This document shows, one piece after another, positions 41,799 to 48,022 of a DNA stretch of 64,000 bases. The DNA comes from Hymenobacter yonginensis (GTDB lineage: Bacteria > Bacteroidota > Bacteroidia > Cytophagales > Hymenobacteraceae), in NCBI RefSeq assembly GCF_027625995.1, contig NZ_CP115396.1, positions 1,178,001-1,242,000 on the forward strand, given 5' to 3'. The notes below the pieces were generated by a model that saw nothing but the letters and a program-made list of their open reading frames with translations, was not told the DNA's origin and made no database searches. Made by a program: the position numbers and the translations under genes. Every line of letters begins with the position of its first letter. The stretch's first letter is position 1.

Positions 41799-42605
41799 AT
41801 GCGCCGTTCCTTCCTGACGCTGCTTCTGCCACTGGCCGGCGTAGCCGCCCTAACTACCGCCGCCATCAACAAACCCGCGCAGTTCAGCCTGTTCTCCATC
41901 CAGCAGGACATTGAGCTGGGTGCCCAGGTGGCCCGCCAGACCGACTCCACCTACCGCGCCAAAGGCCAGCTGATGGAGCGCAGCCGCAACGCCCGCGCCT
42001 ATCAGCTGCTTGATGGCGTGGTGAAGCGCGTGCTCGACAACGGCAACCTGAAATACCGCACCCAATTCCCGTGGGATGTGCAAATCATCAAGGACGACCA
42101 GATCCAGAATGCCTTTGCTACCCCTGGCGGCCACATCTACGTGTACTCAGGCCTGATTAAGTTCCTGGATAATGAGAGCGAGCTGGCCGGCATCCTGGGC
42201 CACGAAATTGCCCACGCCGACCGTCGCCACAGCACCCAGATGCTGCAGAAGCAATATGGCACCAGCCTGCTGCTGGGCATCGTGCTTGGCAACCGTTCCA
42301 ACAGCCAGCTGGTGCAGCTGGCGGCAGGCGTGGGCCAGCTCAAGTTCAGCCGCGACTACGAGCTGGACGCCGACAAATACTCCACCATCTACCTCAACGG
42401 CACCCGCTACTACGACTGCGACGGGGCCGCCGGCTTCTTCATTAAGGCTGAAAAGCAGGGGGGAGGCGGCACGCCCGAGTTCCTGAGCACCCACCCCAAC
42501 CCCGGCTCGCGCATCACCAACATCCAGAAAAGCGCCCAGTCGCTGGGCTGCGCCAGCCGCTCGGTCAGCAACACTAATTTCACGGAGCTGAAGCGGCTGC
42601 TGTAA
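41799..42605 (+). CDS. M48-family zinc metallopeptidase
   Basis: A 268-residue secreted protease. A signal peptide (FLTLLLPLAGVAALTTAA) is followed by the peptidase domain with DDQIQNAFATPGGHIYVYSGLI, the zinc motif HEIAH in LAGILGHEIAHADRRHS and the third ligand Glu in YELDADKYS. It resembles periplasmic LoiP/BepA/YcaL-type proteases that act in outer-membrane protein quality control. No TPR domain follows, unlike BepA. A strong terminator follows the stop. Confidence 0.92.
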   Translation: MRRSFLTLLLPLAGVAALTTAAINKPAQFSLFSIQQDIELGAQVARQTDSTYRAKGQLMERSRNARAYQLLDGVVKRVLDNGNLKYRTQFPWDVQIIKDDQIQNAFATPGGHIYVYSGLIKFLDNESELAGILGHEIAHADRRHSTQMLQKQYGTSLLLGIVLGNRSNSQLVQLAAGVGQLKFSRDYELDADKYSTIYLNGTRYYDCDGAAGFFIKAEKQGGGGTPEFLSTHPNPGSRITNIQKSAQSLGCASRSVSNTNFTELKRLL

Positions 42606-42631
42606 GGGCTGCTACCGTTTGCATCGGTATG

Positions 42632-42673
42632 AAAAGCCGGTTCCAGTGCCTCAGCAGGCCGGAACCGGCTTTT
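42632..42673 (+). terminator. Intrinsic terminator after the M48 gene
   Basis: AAAAGCCGGTTCC (42632-42644) pairs with GGAACCGGCTTTT (42661-42673). Confidence 0.88.
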
Positions 42674-42696
42674 TGGCGTTTCTAAACAGCCCGTGG

Positions 42697-42794
42697 CAGT
42701 AGCGCGAGCTTTGTGGTTTGCGCCCGCGCGCCGGCAGAATTACCTGAATAGGGCAAACGGCGTGGGGGGGCGAACTACAAAGTTCGCGCTACTG
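42697..42794. repeat. Inverted repeat of the AGTAGCGCGA family
   Basis: The arms at 42697-42725 and 42766-42794 are about 29 bp with a few mostly wobble mismatches; the right arm contains ACAAAGTTCGCGCTACTG. Each arm also contains a smaller palindrome similar to the hairpins at 6820 and 16282. Confidence 0.82.
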
Positions 42795-42900
42795 GTGGCT
42801 GCGTGCCACGTGCCTGAAACGAGCGGCAGGATAGGCGCAGGAGAAACCCGCGTTTTTTCGGAGCTTGCCGAACATTCCCGTGCTCTGAACCCTGCTTGCC

Positions 42901-43926
42901 TTGGCTGATTCTTCTGCTGCCGTTCGTTTTGCCATTTGCGGCGTGGGCCACATCGGGCGCCGCCATGCCGCGTTGGTGGCGCGCCACCCCGGCGCCCAAC
43001 TCGTGGCCCTCATCGACACAAACCCCGAAGTGCATTCAGAGCTGGCAGCCGAGTTTCCCGGCGTGCCGTTCTTCGTGTCCCTCGATGACTACCTGACCCA
43101 TGGCCCCGCCGCCGACGTGCTGACCATTGCCACGCCCAACGGCCTGCACGCCCCGCAGGCGGTGCGCGGCCTGCGCGCCGGCTTGCACGTGGTGGTAGAA
43201 AAGCCGCTGGCCCTGAGCAAAGCCGACGCCGAGCAAATTGTGCACACAGCGCTGCAAACCGGCCGTTTTGTGTTTGGGGTGATGCAGAACCGCTACTCGC
43301 CGCCGGCCGCCTGGCTGAAGCAGGTGATGGACGAAGGCCGCCTGGGGCAGGTGCATCTGGTGCAGCTCAACTGCTTCTGGAACCGCGACGAGCGGTACTA
43401 CACGCCCGGCAGCTGGCACGGCACCCGCGCCCTCGACGGCGGCACGCTCTTCACCCAGTTTAGCCATTTCGTGGATTTGCTGTATTGGGTGTTCGGCGAC
43501 ATCACGAACATCTCGGCCCGCTTCCGCGACTTCAACCACGCCGGCCTCACCGAGTTCGAGGACAGCGGCCTCGTCACGTTCGACCTGCTGCGCGGTGGCA
43601 GCGGCACCCTGCAATACAGCACCGCCGTCTGGGACCGTAACCTGGAAAGCTCCCTCACGGTGGTGGCCGAGCGCGGCAGCCTGCGCCTCGGCGGCCAGTA
43701 CATGGACAAAGTAGATTACTGCCACCTGCGCGACTACACCATGCCCGAACTTGCGCCCACCAACCCCGCCAACCAGTACGGCCCCTACCAGGGCTCCGCC
43801 GCCAACCACGTCCACGTCATCGACAACGTAGTCGACACCATCCAAAAGCGCGGCGTAGCCACTACCAACGCCCTAGAAGGCCTGAAAGTGGTGGAGATGA
43901 TTGAGCGGATTTACGCGTTGAAATAA
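42901..43926 (+). CDS. Gfo/Idh/MocA-family oxidoreductase
   Basis: 341 residues from a TTG (MADSSAAVRFAICGVG). The Rossmann motif GVGHIGRRHAA is followed by the family hallmark HVVVEKPLALSKADAE, and the C-terminal domain holds GGGTLF-type residues (ALDGGTLFTQFSHFVDLLYWVFGD). The family uses NAD(P) on sugars and sugar nucleotides; WlbA/WbpB-type UDP-sugar 3-dehydrogenases are one possibility, given the FWNRDERYYTPGSWHGT segment. No aminotransferase partner sits beside it, but a DegT gene lies 1.2 kb upstream. The substrate remains inferred. Confidence 0.88.
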   Translation: MADSSAAVRFAICGVGHIGRRHAALVARHPGAQLVALIDTNPEVHSELAAEFPGVPFFVSLDDYLTHGPAADVLTIATPNGLHAPQAVRGLRAGLHVVVEKPLALSKADAEQIVHTALQTGRFVFGVMQNRYSPPAAWLKQVMDEGRLGQVHLVQLNCFWNRDERYYTPGSWHGTRALDGGTLFTQFSHFVDLLYWVFGDITNISARFRDFNHAGLTEFEDSGLVTFDLLRGGSGTLQYSTAVWDRNLESSLTVVAERGSLRLGGQYMDKVDYCHLRDYTMPELAPTNPANQYGPYQGSAANHVHVIDNVVDTIQKRGVATTNALEGLKVVEMIERIYALK

Positions 43927-43939
43927 GATAGGAGCAGGT

Positions 43940-44530
43940 ATGGGTTATTTTATTGGGGGGATAAGGTTGTTTTATAAGATTTTATTAGTTGAGTGTATTG
44001 TGTTTTGTGTGAATATTTCTCTATTGTTTTCAATAAATGCGTTCGATACGTTGAATAAACTAAGAGGAAGTATTTCTCTTGAACCAACTTTATTTATTGT
44101 ATTCTATGGGAGTGTTATAGTGCTTGGGCTGTGGGCGCTCAGTGAACTTGTTTTACCCCGTGAAGTGAGCTTAATAAGCGGAGGGATGGTCATAAAGAGA
44201 GGATTTATTGTCGTCAACAGAATACCGTACGATTCAATAAGTACTTTAACTTTCGGCAAGGCCAATATTGAAAAGAGTCGCGCCGGGTCGCTCAAGAACG
44301 ATACTGTGGCCAAGGGTGAGAAGGTACAAATTCAGGTACATAATAAGACGGTGCAGGTATATTCCTTTCAGATAAACGGGTATGCTGTTTTCAGGCAGAA
44401 ATTAATTAATCTGTCTGTCAAAGCAAAAATCGTAGGCGCCCGTAGATATTCTGACGATGTGGGCTATGGATTTCTAACCGTAGGTGGTTTGTTCCTGCTG
44501 GCAATGACTTACATTGTTGTGCTCAAGTAG
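43940..44530 (+). CDS. AT-rich orphan membrane protein
   Basis: 196 residues, unrecognised. It has two membrane spans at the N-terminus (FYKILLVECIVFCVNISLLFS, LFIVFYGSVIVLGLWALSEL), a soluble central part with PH-like strands (VSLISGGMVIKRGFIVVNRI, IPYDSISTLTF, VQIQVHNKTVQVYSF) and a final span (FLTVGGLFLLAMTYIVVL). The layout suggests a bacterial PH-type (YdbS/YdbT-like) membrane protein. Its DNA is far richer in A and T than all neighbours, with TTA, ATA and AAT codons common, suggesting recent acquisition. It starts 13 bp after the oxidoreductase gene. Confidence 0.7.
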   Translation: MGYFIGGIRLFYKILLVECIVFCVNISLLFSINAFDTLNKLRGSISLEPTLFIVFYGSVIVLGLWALSELVLPREVSLISGGMVIKRGFIVVNRIPYDSISTLTFGKANIEKSRAGSLKNDTVAKGEKVQIQVHNKTVQVYSFQINGYAVFRQKLINLSVKAKIVGARRYSDDVGYGFLTVGGLFLLAMTYIVVLK

Positions 44531-44561
44531 ATACTCATCCTGCTAAATCAATAAACCGCGG

Positions 44562-45311
44562 TTGAACTCCCCCGACCAACAAGCCCTCCACGACCTGCAG
44601 GCCTGGCAGCGCCGGATGCAGCAGCAGCCCACGTGGCTGAACCAGGTGGCGCGGCGCGTGCAGGCGCGGCTCAATGCCCTGCTGCCGGAAAAGGTGCACG
44701 TGGCCATCACCGCAGCCATTCAGAAGATGGTGCAGGGCGTGCTGTTTGGCTCCACGCACACCACGCAGAAGCCGGTTTCGGAGGGCACGCTGCAGGAGCG
44801 GGAGGCGCGGGTGCGGGCCCGCATCCGGGCGTACCGCAACACGGCAGCCGTGGAAGGCGGCGTGACCGGGGCCGGCGGCTTCCTGCTGGGCCTCGCCGAT
44901 TTTCCGCTGCTACTCAGCATCAAGCTGAAGCTGCTGTTTGATATTGCGGCCCTCTACGGCCACGATGTGCGCAGCTTCCCGGAGCGGCTCTACCTGCTGC
45001 ACATCTTCCAGTTGGCGTTCAGCAGCCAGCACACCCGCCGCGAAACCTACCGCCAGCTCGCCGCTTGGCCCGAAACGCAGCAAACCGTTACGGCCGAAAC
45101 CTTCGACTGGCGCACCTTCCAGCAGGAATACCGCGACTACATCGACCTGGCCAAGCTGGCCCAGCTGGTGCCCGTCATCGGGGCGGCCGTGGGGGCCGTG
45201 GCAAACTACCGCCTGCTGGCCCAGCTTGGCGAAACGGCTATCATGTGCTACCGCCTGCGCTGGTTTGCCGAGCACGGCCGCATTACCGGTGAGGCGGATT
45301 CCGCACAGTAG
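44562..45311 (+). CDS. EcsC-family protein
   Basis: 249 residues from a TTG (MNSPDQQALHDLQAWQRRM). Diagnostic features are INALL/MVQGVLFGS, TAAVEGGVTGAGGFLLGLADFPLLLSIKLKLLFDIAALYGHD and, near the end, LAQLVPVIGAAVGAVANYRLLAQLGETA. EcsC proteins are membrane-associated and of unknown function; the Bacillus namesake sits with an ABC transporter, but none is near here. Codon use returns to the high-GC norm. The stop codon directly abuts an inverted repeat at 45312. Confidence 0.88.
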   Translation: MNSPDQQALHDLQAWQRRMQQQPTWLNQVARRVQARLNALLPEKVHVAITAAIQKMVQGVLFGSTHTTQKPVSEGTLQEREARVRARIRAYRNTAAVEGGVTGAGGFLLGLADFPLLLSIKLKLLFDIAALYGHDVRSFPERLYLLHIFQLAFSSQHTRRETYRQLAAWPETQQTVTAETFDWRTFQQEYRDYIDLAKLAQLVPVIGAAVGAVANYRLLAQLGETAIMCYRLRWFAEHGRITGEADSAQ

Positions 45312-45390
45312 GTGTCATTCCGACGAAGGAGCAATCTGGGTAAGCACATGCAGCGTCAGCACCCAGATTCCTCCTTCGTCGGAATGACAC
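45312..45390. repeat. 30-bp-arm inverted repeat (GTGTCATTCCGACGAAG family)
   Basis: Arms 45312-45341 and 45361-45390 are complementary with one mismatch around a 19-bp spacer. It starts at the base after the EcsC stop codon and abuts a terminator at 45393. A solo arm lies at 41648-41674. Confidence 0.92.
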
Positions 45391-45392
45391 AA

Positions 45393-45430
45393 AAAAAACA
45401 GCCCTGACGGAAAAGTCAGGGCTGTTTTTT
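45393..45430. terminator. Bidirectional intrinsic terminator
   Basis: AAAAAACAGCCCTGAC pairs with GTCAGGGCTGTTTTTT around a 6-base loop, between the convergent EcsC gene and the Spy-like gene. Confidence 0.92.
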
Positions 45431-45445
45431 TAAGCGCTGGGATGC

Positions 45446-45883
45446 TTAGCCTTTGGCCTGCTTGGGGCCCTGGTGGGCTTTGCGCTTGGCCATGCGGTCC
45501 GACTGCATCTGGGTGTACTTGGCGTACTGGTCGGCGCTCAGGATTTGCTTGAGCTGGGCGTCGTACTGGGCTTTTTTGCCTTTCATGGCCTCATGGTGCT
45601 GGCGCTTGGTAGCAGGCGTGGTGCCGGCCTGGGCTTTGTAGGCCTGCATTTCCTTGGCGCGGCTCAGGTGCAGCTGGCGCACCTGCTCAGTCTGGGTGGC
45701 CGACAGGCCGAGCTGCTTGGTGAGGCTCTTGGCGGCGTGGTCGGCGCGTTGCTCGGGCGTTTTGGCGGCTTTGTCGCCTTTCATGCGGTGCTGGCCGTGA
45801 GGCGCTTTGGCGGGCAGCGTCTGGGCCGAAACGGCGGCGGCAGAGAACGAGAAAGCGGCGAGGATGACGAGGAACTTCTTCAT
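45446..45883 (-). CDS. Spy/CpxP-like periplasmic protein
   Basis: 145 residues with a clear signal peptide (FLVILAAFSFSAAAVSAQ). The mature protein is basic and helical, with the Spy-like pair LTKQLGLSATQTEQVRQLHLSRAKEM and LKQILSADQYAKYTQMQSDR. Such proteins (DUF4890-like in Bacteroidota) are thought to sense or chaperone in the periplasm. An intrinsic-terminator-like hairpin lies in its own 5' region, about 28 bp before the start, which could attenuate expression. Related in pattern to the protein at 12585. Confidence 0.75.
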   Translation of the reverse strand: MKKFLVILAAFSFSAAAVSAQTLPAKAPHGQHRMKGDKAAKTPEQRADHAAKSLTKQLGLSATQTEQVRQLHLSRAKEMQAYKAQAGTTPATKRQHHEAMKGKKAQYDAQLKQILSADQYAKYTQMQSDRMAKRKAHQGPKQAKG

Positions 45884-45912
45884 GGCTATGATTGGAAAAT
45901 TTATGACGGGTG

Positions 45913-45950
45913 AAAAAAGCCCGCTGCCGTCCGGACTGGCGGCCGGGCTT
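45913..45950 (-). terminator. Terminator-like hairpin in the 5' region of the Spy-like gene
   Basis: On the minus strand AAGCCCGGCCGCC...GCAGCGGGCTT forms a stem followed by six T residues, ending 29 bp before the start codon at 45883. It could attenuate that gene or end an upstream minus-strand RNA. Confidence 0.55.
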
Positions 45951-46221
45951 CTGCAGGGTCATTTGCAACTCCGGTGCCAGTTTTCGGTGCCAAGCCTGAA
46001 ACTGGGCCTCTTGAAAAATTTAAATTTTTCGGTTAAACCTTCGTTTGCGGGCTCGGTCGCGGGCTTTTATCGGGGCTGACGCCTTGGAATCGGCCGGTTC
46101 CAGCACTGGCGGGCGAAGGCCGAGGCCCCGGCTTCAGGCTGGCGGGGTCGGGCAGCCAGGGGCGAGGAAAGAACCGCCGGCCGCAACAAAACGGGGCGGT
46201 CGGGGCTTTGTACAGTCCGGG

Positions 46222-46252
46222 TTGCGGGGGCAGCAATCCGGTTTTACCTTTG
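46222..46252 (+). promoter_or_regulatory. Promoter of the riboswitch-controlled operon
   Basis: TTG (46222-46224), a 20-bp spacer and TACCTTTG (46245-46252) match the Bacteroidota primary-sigma promoter. The start site should fall near 46258, about 20 bases before the aptamer. Confidence 0.78.
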
Positions 46253-46280
46253 CCCTATCAATTCTTTCTAGCCCGAAGGA

Positions 46281-46380
46281 TTGTTTTTATACAGAGGCGC
46301 TGAGAGACAGGCTCGATGAAGCGTCGGCAACCACCCGGAACCCTCCGGAACGGTGCCAATTCCTGACCATATAAAAACAA
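46281..46380 (+). promoter_or_regulatory. SAM-clan (S-box-like) riboswitch aptamer without P4
   Basis: P1 is a perfect 11-bp helix: TTGTTTTTATA (46281-46291) with TATAAAAACAA (46370-46380). Inside lie AGAGG, P2b GAG/CUC with loop ACAGG (a covariant form of GGG/CCC in known S-boxes), GATGAAGCGTCGGCAACC, a P3 with CCGGA/TCCGG, and GGTGCCAATTCC. These are the conserved SAM-I core residues, with a possible loop-to-junction GGC/GCC pseudoknot. The usual P4 helix after TTCC is absent, as in SAM-IV and the SAM-I/IV variant. It is read from a canonical promoter and precedes an ATP-grasp/monooxygenase/permease gene set. Confidence 0.85.
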
Positions 46381-46398
46381 GTTGCCGTGGACGCTTCC
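46381..46398 (+). promoter_or_regulatory. Anti-aptamer strand (likely expression platform)
   Basis: GTTGCC (46381-46386) and GACGCTTC (46390-46397) are exactly complementary to GGCAAC (46326-46331) and GAAGCGTC (46318-46325) of the aptamer core, separated by a 3-base bulge. Pairing here would destroy P2 and the SAM site, so it is an alternative fold to the ligand-bound state. Confidence 0.7.
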
Positions 46399-46806
46399 AA
46401 CAACCTCCTGCATTCAACCTCCGCTTTTTTGGCTCCGGCTGCCGCGTTGCGGCTGGCGGGCCGGGGCTGTTGTTGCTGTTGTTGTCGGGCGTAGCTAGCC
46501 CTTTCTCTGTTTTTGCGGGTATGCGCCCGCCGGCGCTGCACGTCGGCCGGCTGCTGCACTGAGCGGCTTCGCGCCTGCACCTCCTCTTTTTCTCGGATTG
46601 TCGCCCGATGGCCGGGCCGGGCGCAGACTTTGCGCTCCGTTTGGCGGCCTGCGGTGGCTGCTGATTCGCTCGTTGCGCGGCTTGTGGGCGGCGTAATCGG
46701 TTAGGCCGGACTTCCGTCCCTGCGTTGTTTTTTCCCGGGAGCCGGTGGCGTTGCGCTGCTGCCGGCGCCGTTTCGTTTTTCATTTTCCGTCTTTTTGCTT
46801 CTGACT

Positions 46807-47796
46807 ATGTCATCCCTCCAAAAGCCCATTGGTATCTATTTCGAGCACCCCGAGTGGTTTAAGCCGCTGTTTGCGGAGCTGGACCGCCGCGGCCTGCCCT
46901 ACGAGAAAATCGACGCCGCCCACCACCTGTTCAACCCCTCGGAAAAGGAAAGCCGCTACAGTTTGGTGGTGAACCGCATGAGCTCGTCGGCGTACCTGCG
47001 CGGGCACGGGCAGGGCATCTTCCACACGGCCGGCTACGCCACGCATCTGGAGCGTATCGGCACGCGCATCATCAACGGCTCGGCGGCCACGGCCATCGAA
47101 ACCAACAAGGCCCGGCAGCTGTCGTTGTTTGAGTCGCTGGGGCTGAAATACCCGGCTTCGCGGGTTATCAACCACGCCTCGCGGGCCGTGGACGCCGCGC
47201 GTGAATTGCGCTTTCCGGTGGTGGTGAAGGTGAACATTGGCGGCAGCGGCGCCGGCATTATCCGCTTCGATACGCCCGAAGGCCTGCAGGCCGCCGTCGA
47301 CAACAACCAGATTGACCTGGGCATCGACCAGACGGCGCTGGTGCAGGAGTACGTGACGCCCCGCGGCGGCCATATTCACCGCGTGGAAACGCTCAATGGC
47401 AAGTTTCTCTACGCCATGAAAGTGTACACCACCGGCGAGAGCTTCAACCTGTGCCCGGCCGAAATCTGCCAGATTCCGGAAGAGCAGTCGGCCGAGTTCT
47501 GCCTGACCGAAGCCCCGAAAAAGGGCATCCAGGTGGAAGCCTTCACGCCACCCGCCGACGTAATTGAAGCCGTGGAGCGCATCGTGGCGGCCGCCAAAAT
47601 CGACGTGGGCGGCATCGAATACCTCATCGACGACCGCACCGGCGACGTGCTGTTCTACGACATCAACGCTCTGTCCAACTTTGTGGCCGACGCCGTGAAC
47701 GTGGTCGGCTTCGACCCCTACGCCCGCTTCGTGGACTACCTGGAGTCGCAGTTGCCAGTGGCGGCGGTGGCGCGGGAAGAAGTAGCCACGGTGTAG
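46807..47796 (+). CDS. ATP-grasp ligase (RimK-like), SAM-riboswitch controlled
   Basis: 329 residues from ATG 46807. An N-terminal domain (IGIYFEHPEWFKPLFAELDRRG, then LVVNRMSSSAYLR) precedes the ATP-grasp fold: nucleotide-binding VVVKVNIGGSGAGIIRF near residue 137-153, ALVQEYVTPRGGHIHRVE, and the metal site VLFYDINALSN. RimK-like enzymes join a carboxylate to an amine, often amino acids. It is the first gene after the riboswitch and is followed by an SfnG/SsuD-type monooxygenase. Its substrate is unknown; the context suggests a sulfur or methionine metabolite. The TAG stop lies within an inverted-repeat arm. Confidence 0.85.
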   Translation: MSSLQKPIGIYFEHPEWFKPLFAELDRRGLPYEKIDAAHHLFNPSEKESRYSLVVNRMSSSAYLRGHGQGIFHTAGYATHLERIGTRIINGSAATAIETNKARQLSLFESLGLKYPASRVINHASRAVDAARELRFPVVVKVNIGGSGAGIIRFDTPEGLQAAVDNNQIDLGIDQTALVQEYVTPRGGHIHRVETLNGKFLYAMKVYTTGESFNLCPAEICQIPEEQSAEFCLTEAPKKGIQVEAFTPPADVIEAVERIVAAAKIDVGGIEYLIDDRTGDVLFYDINALSNFVADAVNVVGFDPYARFVDYLESQLPVAAVAREEVATV

Positions 47797-47893
47797 AGAC
47801 GCAATATTTTGCGTCTCGTCGATGAACGATCTGCATCGCGCAGATCAAGCAACATCAGCAACGGCGAGACGCAAAATATTGCGTCTCTACATC
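47793..47893. repeat. Inverted repeat whose arms are themselves palindromes
   Basis: Arms of 27 bp (about 47793-47819 and 47867-47893) are complementary, and each holds GAGACGCAATATTTTGCGTC or its complement, a 9-bp stem with a short loop. The left arm includes the stop codon of the ATP-grasp gene. Confidence 0.88.
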
Positions 47894-47965
47894 GCAGACC
47901 GTCCCAACGATTCATATTCCACTTTATAGTCGGCCCTGCTGGCGGTAAGAGCCGCAACGAAGCGG

Positions 47966-47998
47966 TAGAGATGCTTCGGCTTCGCTCAGCATGACGTT
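47966..47998 (+). repeat. Solo GATGCTTCGGCTTCGCTCAG repeat arm
   Basis: GAGATGCTTCGGCTTCGCTC then AGCATGACG resembles the right arm of the repeat at 12122-12159. Only one arm is present. Confidence 0.65.
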
Positions 47999-48022
47999 CT
48001 ATCAATCTCAACTCAACGAACC

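Larger units (their letters stand above)
45884..46806. other. Long intergenic region: attenuator-like hairpin and SAM riboswitch leader
   Basis: A 923-bp gap. It contains a minus-strand terminator-like hairpin (45913-45950), a perfect 18-bp palindrome GAAAAATTTAAATTTTTC (46013-46030), a canonical plus-strand promoter (46222-46252), a SAM-clan aptamer (46281-46380), its presumed expression platform (46381-46398) and about 400 nt of GC-rich leader. The leader has two tiny possible ORFs (46520-46561, 46608-46664) that I cannot support as genes. Confidence 0.7.

Noticed and set aside
44562-44578. Similarity of TTGAACTCCCCCGACC to SRP RNA sequence near 36286
   Set aside because: Only about ten bases are shared (TTGAACTCCCCC) and no SRP fold or GGAA loop follows; here it is the start of the EcsC gene.
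46353-46562. 69-residue plus-strand frame starting inside the riboswitch aptamer
   Set aside because: It begins at a GTG inside the conserved SAM core, so the sequence is constrained by RNA structure rather than coding.
46268-46783. 171-residue open frame on the minus strand across the riboswitch region
   Set aside because: Basic, repetitive composition with no domain, and it is antisense to a strongly supported RNA leader.
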